DNA of 52,696 nt from a virus. This document shows, piece after piece, positions 44,972-52,107 of the stretch (positions within the stretch are counted from its first letter, which is position 1; every line of letters begins with the position of its first letter). Location: positions 1-52,696 of the IMG/VR virus record IMGVR_UViG_3300042934_001015; one strand, given 5' to 3'. The position numbers and the translations under genes are program-made. The notes under the pieces are model-generated. The model searched no databases. It had not been told where the DNA came from and saw only the letters and a program-made list of their open reading frames with translations.

Positions 44972-46959
44972 TAAATTACCTCCCTATATTCTGGTTGCCC
45001 AACATCCACCCTTAATTGTTTATCCTCTTTTGAAACTACTAGGCTGATGGTTTGGGCATTTGTATCAATTAACTGAGTAACCGCTTCAGCGTTATCTATA
45101 AAAATAGGAGCTACGAAACCATGATGCTCTGAAAGGGTATTAATAATGTCCAAACCAACATTGATACGTGCCGCATTATTTAATCCAGACCCGTACGGGA
45201 CACCATTGAAAGTCGTTTCGCAAACCTCCTCAAGACCACCGTTGATGTTCTGTTTGAACAAATTGAACCGTGCATACTTAAACTTGGAATTGATCTTCTC
45301 TTCGAGTTTCTTTACCTTTGTCCGAATAAATTCCTCCGTAAGATAAAGTTCATGTTCAAGTTTTTCAAATTCAGTTGCTAGTTCACGTTCTTGGCAGGAT
45401 AGTTCTTCAATACGCTTATTGGATTGAGCTACAAGCGAGAACTTTCCAACTTCTACTTGTGTTTGATCACGTTTTTGTTTCGTGTGAATGATTTCAAGTT
45501 GGATATCTTGGATGGATTGCTGAGTCATTTCCTGTAGCTGTTGAATTTCAACATTGATATTTTGCTTTTCTTGTAACTTAGAAACATAAGCCGGATTTTC
45601 AGTAATATCGATGATGCTTCCTTCCAGTTGAACTAGTTCAGTTTGCAGCTTTTTAAGAAGGGCTTGTTTTTCAGCAATTTGGCCGTTTACTTTTTCGTAT
45701 TCCTTTGCCAACTTTTCATTTTCTTGAAGAAGATCGTCCTTTTTCTGTTTCCCCTGTTTCCCTTTGATATCAATGGCTTCGAGTTTTTGAGCCTTCTGAA
45801 GATTAAATAGTGATAATGCTTTTTCTCTGGCTGCTTCTACTTGTGCAGTTGGCAGGCTCTGTCCGCAAGCAGGGCATTCACACTTCTCATTATGGATAAA
45901 TTTTTGTTCATCAATTTCGAACCATTCCGTACGTAATTGCATAAGGTTACTTTCAAGAGTCTTAAGGTTTTCATCATTATGTCGTTTTTGATTTTTTAAG
46001 TTATTTAGTTTTGAATTAAGCAAAGAGATATTGGATTGTTCTTCCTGAATACGAGCTTTTTTCTGATAGAAAAAATCCTTAGAACCCGTATCATGTTCCC
46101 GTTTAATTTCGAGTAACTCCATTTCAATCCGCTGTATGGCCATTTGCTTATCTGAAATAGCTTTTCCGTTACGAATGTTACTGATTTGAGTCATCTTTTC
46201 ATCGATTTCATTATTAAGTGATGCTATCTCCACTTCTAGAGCTTCTTTAATTAATCCATCCAGCTGTGGCAAGCCACGCTGAATTTCATCAATACGGACA
46301 GGGATTTTTTCCAATTCTTTATTGATTTCGGCACGACGGGAAGCGATGATTTTTCTGTGGTTCTCGATCGTTTTGCCTTGTAATATTGTTGGTAGTTCTG
46401 CAAGTGATTTTTCACCAGCAATAACTTCTTCGTCTGAGATATCGCCGCAAATTTCTAACAGAGTTTTCCTCCGATCCTGCCACTTAACTTGTTCATTAAA
46501 AAATGTAGGTGATGTTAGCAGTTTGAAAAGGTCTTCCTGGACTATTGATTTTATTAAATCCTCATACTCTTTCTTTTTCACTGGCACTCCATCAATGTAG
46601 TAAACTGTGCTATGGCCCGTGAATTCCTCTGTTGCAGATCCACGTTTACGTGTCCATTTTTCAGAGTATACTTTCCGGAGAGTCAACTGCTTACCATCAA
46701 GTAAGAATACGCCCTTTACTTCGTGCTCAAGCATATGCTTTTCTTTACCGTGTTCATCCAAAGTTTTTAGTGAAAATTCTTTTTTGTTTTGGCTGTCCTT
46801 GTCAAACAAGAGCCAAATGAAACTGTCAACCAGTGTAGTTTTTCCTGTGGCGTTTTCACCAAATATAGAAGTATTAAGACCATTAAGAGTCATTACGAAG
46901 TATGGTATTCCTTTAAAATTCCTTACTTCCAAACTCTCTAGCGTAAACTGCTTTGACAA
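44971..46959 (-). CDS. Rad50/SbcC-like SMC ATPase with zinc hook
   Basis: A 662-aa protein. Walker A GENATGKTT (34-42) in the N-terminal lobe, long antiparallel coiled coil, zinc hook CPACGQSL with Cys362 and Cys365 at the apex, and a short C-terminal lobe (PIFIDNAEAVTQLIDTNAQT, Walker B-like with Asp). The coil is shorter than in host SbcC. No SbcD/Mre11 partner gene is present. Likely works with the RecT-like protein in end processing. Confidence 0.85.
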   Translation of the reverse strand: MSKQFTLESLEVRNFKGIPYFVMTLNGLNTSIFGENATGKTTLVDSFIWLLFDKDSQNKKEFSLKTLDEHGKEKHMLEHEVKGVFLLDGKQLTLRKVYSEKWTRKRGSATEEFTGHSTVYYIDGVPVKKKEYEDLIKSIVQEDLFKLLTSPTFFNEQVKWQDRRKTLLEICGDISDEEVIAGEKSLAELPTILQGKTIENHRKIIASRRAEINKELEKIPVRIDEIQRGLPQLDGLIKEALEVEIASLNNEIDEKMTQISNIRNGKAISDKQMAIQRIEMELLEIKREHDTGSKDFFYQKKARIQEEQSNISLLNSKLNNLKNQKRHNDENLKTLESNLMQLRTEWFEIDEQKFIHNEKCECPACGQSLPTAQVEAAREKALSLFNLQKAQKLEAIDIKGKQGKQKKDDLLQENEKLAKEYEKVNGQIAEKQALLKKLQTELVQLEGSIIDITENPAYVSKLQEKQNINVEIQQLQEMTQQSIQDIQLEIIHTKQKRDQTQVEVGKFSLVAQSNKRIEELSCQERELATEFEKLEHELYLTEEFIRTKVKKLEEKINSKFKYARFNLFKQNINGGLEEVCETTFNGVPYGSGLNNAARINVGLDIINTLSEHHGFVAPIFIDNAEAVTQLIDTNAQTISLVVSKEDKQLRVDVGQPEYREVI

Positions 46960-47162
46960 AGTAATTCCTCCTCTTTAATTTTTTCTAGTTCGTTACGAAC
47001 TTCTTCAACTGCTGGGAAGAAGTCCTTGAATAGTAGTCTTTGCCCATTTTGAAATTCAGAACTGTAATGCTCTGGGTGATTACTTATCGCTCTTTGGTGT
47101 AATCGCATTAAAAACTCCATATGGTTTACTGCGATTTCTAATGATTGGAATTTCTCTTGCAT
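46938..47162 (-). CDS. Small helical early protein (74 aa)
   Basis: Starts MQEKFQSLEIAVNHMEFLMR; helical and acidic at the C-terminus (AVEEVRNELEKIKEEELLCQ). Overlaps the Rad50-like start by 22 bp, has a good RBS (GGAGAG), and so is co-translated. Not recognised. Confidence 0.6.
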   Translation of the reverse strand: MQEKFQSLEIAVNHMEFLMRLHQRAISNHPEHYSSEFQNGQRLLFKDFFPAVEEVRNELEKIKEEELLCQSSLR

Positions 47163-47215
47163 AAAGACTCTCCTTTCCGATAAAATAGGAGTAACAATAA
47201 ATTTTTTAAACCACC

Positions 47216-47245
47216 AGACTCCTGCGCTAACAGGAGTCTATTTTA
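47216..47245. terminator. Perfect hairpin in early operon
   Basis: AGACTCCTG / CAGGAGTCT, 9-bp stem with a 6-nt loop; followed by ATTTTA on the plus strand and by GGTGGTTT on the minus. May attenuate or process the early transcript between the zinc-ribbon gene and the recombination genes. Confidence 0.5.
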
Positions 47246-47353
47246 ATGAATTGGTAACTTGGTACCGCAAATTTTGCAATAAATAGCGTCAATTACATGC
47301 TTTTCTAGACCACAAACAGAGCATTTAGAGTATTTTATCTGCTTTTCTAGCAT
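47243..47353 (-). CDS. Tiny zinc-ribbon protein (36 aa)
   Basis: MLEKQIKYSKCSVCGLEKHV, then IDAIYCKICGTKLPIH: two C-x2-C knuckles (CSVC, CKIC) form a minimal zinc ribbon. Very strong RBS (GGAAGGAGGG). A DNA/RNA-binding or adaptor role is likely; not recognised further. Confidence 0.75.
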   Translation of the reverse strand: MLEKQIKYSKCSVCGLEKHVIDAIYCKICGTKLPIH

Positions 47354-47384
47354 GATTTCCCTCCTTCCTATGTAAATTTCAATG

Positions 47385-47618
47385 AACACTAGCTGGCACA
47401 CGCCTAACATCATGTGATATTGCCATATACCAACAGTTGGTGTCTCATTCGCACCGTCATAGCCAGGAATATAGTCAGATTAGGGGTGGAATCCAATCCC
47501 TGACCATGACGACAAGAACAAGCTTGTCGCATCGATTAAACGATGATAAACTATAGATATCGTAGATTGTTAGCAGTGAGCATTGACCGTTGCACCGGTT
47601 ATTAGCTTACTGCTTTTT
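47385..47618 (+). ncRNA. Candidate structured RNA/cis-region with plus-strand terminator
   Basis: A 250-bp gene-free gap in an otherwise packed operon. Stems visible: GCTGGC / GCCAGG closing a domain at 47392-47466; ACCAA-cag-TTGGT (47430-47442); GTCAG / CTGAC (47474-47504); CGACAAG / CTTGTCG (47510-47529); CATCG / CGATG (47530-47545). It ends in AGCAGTGAGC / GCTTACTGCT followed by TTTTTCTTTTTT (47571-47620), an intrinsic terminator only in the plus direction. It may be a plus-strand RNA antisense to the operon, or a structured leader of the zinc-ribbon gene on the minus strand. No Rfam family recognised. Confidence 0.4.
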
Positions 47619-47769
47619 CTTTTTTAGAAAGCTGATTTAATGCTGATCTCAACTGAAGTTCAAAAAGTGTGATTTTCCCTTTGCTTTCGCGAACCAACTG
47701 GCACCAAAGTAGAACTTCCTTTTTTGTCATTACCGGACTTGTAAACAACCGCTTTTGAGACTCTTTCAT
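47602..47769 (-). CDS. Small early protein (55 aa), unknown
   Basis: MKESQKRLFTSPVMTKKEVL, then LWCQLVRESKGKITLFELQL and RSALNQLSKKEKAVS. Helical and basic. ATG 47769 overlaps the stop of the upstream mini-gene as ATGA. The longer TTG-started frame is possible. Function unknown. Confidence 0.55.
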   Translation of the reverse strand: MKESQKRLFTSPVMTKKEVLLWCQLVRESKGKITLFELQLRSALNQLSKKEKAVS

Positions 47770-47858
47770 TGCATTCGCACCGCCCAATCTATTTTTACTC
47801 CCTGCGCTCTTAACTTTTGGATAAGCTGCTCCAGCCTTTCTCGTTTTGAAATTATCAC
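47766..47858 (-). CDS. Mini-protein (30 aa), unknown
   Basis: GTG-started, RBS GGAGAATAGG: MIISKRERLEQLIQKLRAQG, then VKIDWAVRMQ. ATGA overlap with the next gene supports translation. Function unknown. Confidence 0.5.
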   Translation of the reverse strand: MIISKRERLEQLIQKLRAQGVKIDWAVRMQ

Positions 47859-47873
47859 TTGCCTATTCTCCTT

Positions 47874-48182
47874 TTAGAAAAACCGTAATGTTATTGCTTC
47901 CATTGCTAACTTTTTGTTGTAATCATCCAAATAATCCATTTCAGTTAAATTGACTTTGTTTTTTTCGTTGTACAAATGTAAGGCTAAATTGAGCATGAAT
48001 TTTTCTGATTGTGACCAAGGCCCTGCTAATTTTTTAAGCGCAGCAATCTTGATTGTCCCGGCTTCCATATCGAAATATTTTGTATTAAAACAGCCTTGTA
48101 GTTTGTAGTGATTTATAAATAGATGAATTAAACCTTTCCAGTACCGATCACTTGCAATATTACTTGGAATTGTAGCACCCAT
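47874..48182 (-). CDS. DUF6075-like protein
   Basis: A 102-aa protein: SDRYWKGLIHLFINHYKLQG, then GPWSQSEKFMLNLALHLYNE and KNKVNLTEMDYLDDYNKKLA; this S-E-x-x-M-L-x-L-A-L-H-L pattern with a D-x-L-D end matches DUF6075 proteins of Bacillus phages. Role unknown. Start overlaps the previous stop. Confidence 0.65.
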   Translation of the reverse strand: MGATIPSNIASDRYWKGLIHLFINHYKLQGCFNTKYFDMEAGTIKIAALKKLAGPWSQSEKFMLNLALHLYNEKNKVNLTEMDYLDDYNKKLAMEAITLRFF

Positions 48183-48694
48183 TATTTTTCCATCCTCCTA
48201 GCCTTCAAAGTTAAACGCCATTCAGCGAATAGTTTTTTCATAGAAAACTTATGCTCCCTACAGATCACAGCGACCAGGTTTATCATGCTAGTAGCAGCAT
48301 CTAACGTTTCAAAAATGGCTCTCTTAACATCTTCTCTTTCAAGTTCGCTTACTGTATGTACGGGTTTGGTCCAGCAAACCCTCTGGAGATGTTCCGTTGC
48401 TTCATCTGTTTCTTTTTTTGTTAAGAAAGCCATGCTTGCAGGATGTTGATCAACATATTCACCGTTTAAGTAAGGGATAGATACCTCACCAGCTGCATCT
48501 CCCCATGTTTTGAAATAATATTCTTCATCATCAATTTGCTTGGCGATTGGCCGTCTCATATCCTCGGGCAACCGCCTGGAACCAATTTCATATTTTGCGA
48601 TGCTCTCACGCGATACAGGTAAATCTAATGCTAGTTGGTCTTGGGTGACTCCCTGGCGCTTACGAGCTCGTGCAAGCTCCTCGCCAATTTTCAT
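48182..48694 (-). CDS. XRE-family regulator with C-terminal helical domain
   Basis: A 170-aa protein. N-terminal HTH: IGEELARARKRQGVTQDQLA, LDLPVSRESIAKYEIGSRRL. The C-terminal 100 residues are helical with no known domain (VHTVSELEREDVKRAIFETL). Early operon gene; possibly modulates early transcription. Related proteins occur at this spot in Bacillus phages. Confidence 0.75.
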   Translation of the reverse strand: MKIGEELARARKRQGVTQDQLALDLPVSRESIAKYEIGSRRLPEDMRRPIAKQIDDEEYYFKTWGDAAGEVSIPYLNGEYVDQHPASMAFLTKKETDEATEHLQRVCWTKPVHTVSELEREDVKRAIFETLDAATSMINLVAVICREHKFSMKKLFAEWRLTLKARRMEK

Positions 48695-48765
48695 TAATGC
48701 TTCCTCTCCCCTTTTTGTACCTGCTGATTAGTAGAGTTGTTACTAGAACAGGTGGTATTTTTATA

Positions 48766-48951
48766 CTAAGCCGATGTGACAGATGACTCTTGCTGACGAA
48801 TCCATGTGTTAATCGTTTCAAGACTAAAAAGGATACGTCTACGGATTCTAAAATGCGGAATTTGATTCTGCCTTACCATGCTGTAAATTGTGTCCTGGTG
48901 TACACCAAGGTACTCAGCAACCTCTTGAACTGTTAACGTATTTCTTTGCAC
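48766..48951 (-). CDS. Excisionase-like MerR/HTH_17 protein
   Basis: A 61-aa protein: LTVQEVAEYLGVHQDTIYSM, VRQNQIPHFRIRRRILFSLE, TINTWIRQQ is the standard excisionase-family winged HTH. As the phage has a tyrosine integrase and an attP with arm sites, this is the best candidate Xis. It may also act as an early regulator. Confidence 0.8.
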   Translation of the reverse strand: MQRNTLTVQEVAEYLGVHQDTIYSMVRQNQIPHFRIRRRILFSLETINTWIRQQESSVTSA

Positions 48952-48986
48952 ATGACCACCTCCTTTGGTTCTGTATGGTCCAGAAT

Positions 48987-49109
48987 CTAAACGATCTTTA
49001 ATAAATTTTCAATTACTTCATCATTGTTGTAGCCATCGTTGATCATCATGGCTGATTCTAAAATGAGAAATTTTAATTGAGCCAGTAGGGTTTTTTGTGT
49101 GAGGTTCAT
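48987..49109 (-). CDS. Small early protein (40 aa), unknown
   Basis: MNLTQKTLLAQLKFLILESA, then MMINDGYNNDEVIENLLKIV; helical. Very good RBS (AAGGAGG). Fills the gap between Cro and the excisionase-like gene. Function unknown. Confidence 0.65.
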   Translation of the reverse strand: MNLTQKTLLAQLKFLILESAMMINDGYNNDEVIENLLKIV

Positions 49110-49121
49110 GTTAATTCCTCC

Positions 49122-49343
49122 TTATGCTGTGTTCCGATTCGGAACCCTACCGTTAAAAAAAATTTGATCAACAGTAGTTAATAATGCATCTGCAATTTTT
49201 TTTGCTACTCCCATGGAAGGTTCCTTACGACCAGCTTCTATATTTGTATAATATGCACGGGTAATTCCAGATTTTTCTGCTACTTGCTCCTGAGTAAGGC
49301 TAAGTTGTTTCCTTCTTTCAATTAAATCAGAGCGTTGTTCCAC
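49122..49343 (-). CDS. Cro-like XRE repressor, first gene of the lytic operon
   Basis: A 73-aa single HTH protein: LIERRKQLSLTQEQVAEKSG, ITRAYYTNIEAGRKEPSMGV. It is the first gene from the leftward lytic promoter and divergent from the CI-like gene, as Cro. A copy of the operator palindrome (GTTCCGATTCGGAAC, 49131-49145) overlaps its last codons. Confidence 0.82.
   Translation of the reverse strand: MEQRSDLIERRKQLSLTQEQVAEKSGITRAYYTNIEAGRKEPSMGVAKKIADALLTTVDQIFFNGRVPNRNTA
49131..49145. promoter_or_regulatory. Operator copy inside the Cro-like gene
   Basis: GTTCC-GATTC-GGAAC, the same palindrome as in the switch region 230 bp away; could allow repressor looping or block elongation. Confidence 0.65.
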
Positions 49344-49358
49344 TTTACCACCCCCATC

Positions 49359-49452
49359 GTTCCGATTGGGAACTATTTATATTTTTATTTTAGTTCCTAA
49401 ACGGAACGATGTCAATAGTTTTGTTCCTTAAATTTACGTTTCTTTAAGGAAC
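49359..49452. promoter_or_regulatory. Lysis-lysogeny switch: operators and leftward lytic promoter
   Basis: Operators: GTTCCGATTGGGAAC (49359-49373), GTTCCTAAACGGAAC (49393-49407) and a long-spaced pair GTTCCTTAAA...TTTAAGGAAC (49423-49452). Minus-strand lytic promoter: TTGACA (49410-49415), 17-bp spacer, TAAAAT (49387-49392); the second operator fills the spacer exactly. A weak plus-strand -10 TAAAAT (49462-49467) may drive the repressor. Confidence 0.85.
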
Positions 49453-49495
49453 AAAAAGGAATAAAATTAAATTATGAAATTCTGGTGGTGATACA

Positions 49496-49879
49496 ATGAC
49501 TATTTTTGCAAAAAGATTCAAAAAACTACGTGATGAGATTGGTTTAACTCAAGATCAAATGGCGGACAAGCTTGGCGTTTCACGACCAACGATAGCTGGG
49601 TATGAATCAGAGGAGAAAAACCGAGTTCCAAGAAAAGAAACTCTAATAAAAATTGCGGATACGTTCGGAGTATCTACTGACTGGCTGCTAGGAAATACAG
49701 ATAACCCTAACATTAACGACTCCGACAAAGGATTCCAGGAATTTCTAAAGGATCCTAATCTTGGTTTTTGGGCAAAAGAGTTCAAAGAATTCCCGGAAGC
49801 GGAAAAAGAACTTCGAAAGATTTGGGAAGTTCTTAAGGAACGAGAAGCTGGACGTAAGCCAGGGGATAAGCAAAAATAA
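49496..49879 (+). CDS. CI/ImmR-like repressor
   Basis: A 127-aa protein: HTH domain at residues 5-65 (FKKLRDEIGLTQDQMADKLG, VSRPTIAGYESEEKNRVPRK, FGVSTDWLLG) and a short acidic/helical C-terminal part (FPEAEKELRKIWEVLKEREA). There is no peptidase domain for RecA-dependent self-cleavage. An ImmA-type protease is encoded downstream, as in ICEBs1, so inactivation is probably by ImmA. It binds the GTTCC-N5-GGAAC operators and keeps lytic genes off. Confidence 0.88.
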   Translation: MTIFAKRFKKLRDEIGLTQDQMADKLGVSRPTIAGYESEEKNRVPRKETLIKIADTFGVSTDWLLGNTDNPNINDSDKGFQEFLKDPNLGFWAKEFKEFPEAEKELRKIWEVLKEREAGRKPGDKQK

Positions 49880-49905
49880 ACACGCTATAATGCGTGTCTT
49901 TATTT
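49880..49905 (+). terminator. Terminator after the repressor gene
   Basis: ACACGC / GCGTGT stem, 6-nt loop, then CTTTATTTT. Confidence 0.7.
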
Positions 49906-50001
49906 TGGGTAATTCAGAAATATTTTACATAAATGGAACTTCCAACAATAATAAGGTTTTAACACACGTACCTAAATAAAGAGATAAATGGGGGAATCCT
50001 T

Positions 50002-51225
50002 GTGTCGAAAGATGAGAAAAAAATTAAGAAAGTTGTTATTGAAAAATTGCTCGCTCAGCATTTTGTCGGAAAAATATTTAAGAATAATCGGATTTATAAA
50101 GTAAGTGTAAATGAAATCGCTCACTTTATGATAATCACAAATACTGGCTTTGAAATTTATTTTGCTAACAAAAAGGTAATAGGTGATGAAGAGGTTTTGG
50201 ATAAAGTTGAGCTAAAGCTAACCTTTTCATGGAGTGACTTTTCTTCAGTAGAGGTTGACAAATTCGCACTTTCAACGCTGTATATATTTAATACTGGTTT
50301 CACTTTAAGAGTCGATGCTTCTAACGACTTAACTGAAGAACTAAGAAAAAATGGTATAAGTGTTACGATTCTCGAAAGAAAATGGTATAACAAAATTTTA
50401 GGATTTCGTTCTAAGAAAAAATGGAAAATGGCAGTCGCAGTCCTGGGCTATTTATTGATTTTATTCGTGGCTATTGATGTTTTTGTTGAAAGTGATACCG
50501 AAAAGGCTGAACTAGCTGCTGTACAGGTAAAAGAACAGGCTAAACTGGATGCTGAAAAGGAAGCTAAGGCTGAAGTTAAGGAAGCTGAAAAGAAAGCTAA
50601 AGAGGCTGAAAATAAAAAAGCTGAAGAAGCTGCGGCTCAAGTTGCAGAAAAGAAAGAAGCAGATGAGCAAGCTAAAAAGGAAGCAGAAAAAACACCTCAA
50701 CAAAAAATGATAGAAAATATATCGGCTTTATTTGCTTCAAAACAGGCATTTGATGCTGGTTCTTATATCAAAGGCGACATTCCTACTGGAGAATATGCAT
50801 TCATTACTTTTGATGGAAGCGGACAATACTATGTTGAAAAGGATACTGCGGGAAATATTATCGATAATGAAAACTTTGATAGCTTTGGTTATATTTTTGT
50901 GCATGAAGCAGGAAACATACAAACTGATGGGGTTTTAATTAGTACAGCTGCTTTCGAAACATTAGCGGTAAGTGGCGCAAAACAAATTTATGAAACTGTA
51001 AACAATGTTCAAAACTATGTGGATTCTGCTTGGTACAAAGTTGGAGTTGACATACAGCCTGGGCAATACGTTATTGAGAGTTATGGTGAAGGCTATGTTG
51101 CTGTAATGGCAGGACCAGTTGGGAAAAGCGATATAGTAGATAATGAAAATTTTAATGGTCGATATTCCACAACCGTTACGAATGGACAATATTTGCAAAT
51201 ATCCAAAGCTAAAATCGCTCAATAA
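50002..51225 (+). CDS. Membrane-anchored repeat protein in the lysogeny region, unknown function
   Basis: A 407-aa protein, GTG start. Residues 1-135 are a cytoplasmic-looking alpha/beta domain (VVIEKLLAQHFVGKIFKNNR, YIFNTGFTLRVDASNDL). Residues 142-162 are a transmembrane segment. Residues 165-232 are an Ala/Glu/Lys coiled coil. Residues 255-325 and 345-405 are two copies of a beta-rich domain with shared GxxIxxGxY and I(I/V)DNENF motifs, probably outside the cell. It lies between the repressor and ImmA on the lysogen-expressed strand, so it may be an immunity or superinfection-exclusion protein. Family not recognised. Confidence 0.6.
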   Translation: MSKDEKKIKKVVIEKLLAQHFVGKIFKNNRIYKVSVNEIAHFMIITNTGFEIYFANKKVIGDEEVLDKVELKLTFSWSDFSSVEVDKFALSTLYIFNTGFTLRVDASNDLTEELRKNGISVTILERKWYNKILGFRSKKKWKMAVAVLGYLLILFVAIDVFVESDTEKAELAAVQVKEQAKLDAEKEAKAEVKEAEKKAKEAENKKAEEAAAQVAEKKEADEQAKKEAEKTPQQKMIENISALFASKQAFDAGSYIKGDIPTGEYAFITFDGSGQYYVEKDTAGNIIDNENFDSFGYIFVHEAGNIQTDGVLISTAAFETLAVSGAKQIYETVNNVQNYVDSAWYKVGVDIQPGQYVIESYGEGYVAVMAGPVGKSDIVDNENFNGRYSTTVTNGQYLQISKAKIAQ

Positions 51226-51282
51226 TGGCCTAAACCCATAGATTGGGACAAGGATAAATATAATTACGAGTAAGGTTTAGAA

Positions 51283-51309
51283 AATGTCCACCAATTGGGC
51301 ATTTTTTTA
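51283..51309 (+). terminator. Terminator after the membrane repeat protein gene
   Basis: AATGTCC / GGGCATT stem (one G-T pair) with a 7-nt loop and T7. Confidence 0.75.
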
Positions 51310-51312
51310 TTG

Positions 51313-51341
51313 TTGTAATACAGAACACATGTTTGTATAAT
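51313..51341 (+). promoter_or_regulatory. SOS promoter of immA-int with LexA box in the spacer
   Basis: TTGTAA (51313-51318), 17-bp spacer, TATAAT (51336-51341). Inside the spacer GAACACATGTTTG (51323-51335) fits the Bacillus SOS consensus GAACRNRYGTTYG. RBS AGAGGTGA follows before ATG 51361. Confidence 0.82.
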
Positions 51342-51360
51342 TTAGTAGAGGTGACTGTCA

Positions 51361-52080
51361 ATGAATTACATTTATAATCCACTTGAAGATCAAGTGAAAA
51401 AATTGTACCAACATCTGTCTATCAATGTTCCTGAGCAAATAGACATGATAGATATAGCAGCCAAACTCGACATCTGGCTTCATTTTGAATCTGTGAGTAG
51501 TAAGGCTATCGAACGGAACGGTGTTTACTCCATGTTTATCGATAAGCGTCTATCTACCCAAGAACAATGGCAAGATTTTGGCCATGAACTATGCCATGCC
51601 CTATTGCATTGCGGCAACCAGCTCAATTTGCCTAGAGAGTTTGTCATGTACCAAGAAAGCAAGGCCCGGAATTTCGCTTTACATTTTTGCATACCTACTT
51701 TTATGCTAGAAAAATTGGACTTACCATCCATGGAAAAGGAAGCAATAGAAATGATTTCCAAATCCTTTAATGTGGACCTAAAATTCGCAAAGACACGTTT
51801 ATTGGGATGGGTGCAACAACAGAAGAGTCATCTATTTTATAAAAAAATTTCTGAACCAACCTCTTACTATGAAGTTGAACCAGAATCTAACAAGGTAATC
51901 TATTTAGGAAGCGATGTAACCGACCTACCTGCTCCACCAGAAATGATAGAGGAATTTTTAAAGGAGATAGGAGACAAAGGTTTTTCTTGTAGTGCTCCTC
52001 TCACAATTGGAATTATTCAACATATGAAAAGCATTTTTAAAAGTATGGATACAGAAAAAACGCTTGTAAATAATAAGTAA
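51361..52080 (+). CDS. immA: ImmA/IrrE-type metalloprotease
   Basis: A 239-aa protein. N-terminal half: ImmA/IrrE zincin fold with QDFGHELCHALLH, containing HExxH at residues 75-79 (zinc-binding H75, E76, H79), followed by FALHFCIPTFML. The C-terminal 70 residues are a divergent extension. In ICEBs1 and phi105-type systems ImmA cleaves the ImmR repressor. Here the target would be the 49496-49879 repressor. Its promoter carries a LexA box, and it precedes int by 27 bp, so DNA damage should raise both. Confidence 0.88.
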   Translation: MNYIYNPLEDQVKKLYQHLSINVPEQIDMIDIAAKLDIWLHFESVSSKAIERNGVYSMFIDKRLSTQEQWQDFGHELCHALLHCGNQLNLPREFVMYQESKARNFALHFCIPTFMLEKLDLPSMEKEAIEMISKSFNVDLKFAKTRLLGWVQQQKSHLFYKKISEPTSYYEVEPESNKVIYLGSDVTDLPAPPEMIEEFLKEIGDKGFSCSAPLTIGIIQHMKSIFKSMDTEKTLVNNK

Positions 52081-52107
52081 TTTGTAATAGGAAGGAGGCT
52101 GTTAACA

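Noticed and set aside
47410-47532. A 40-codon minus-strand frame in the structured gap
   Set aside because: No ribosome binding site; hairpins cover it; composition is not protein-like. The structured-RNA reading is preferred.
50003-50009. 0A box TGTCGAA at the start of the membrane repeat protein gene
   Set aside because: It overlaps the GTG start and Ser/Lys codons and has no extended match; several such heptamers are expected by chance in 52 kb. Other coding copies (16950, 31193) were dismissed for the same reason.
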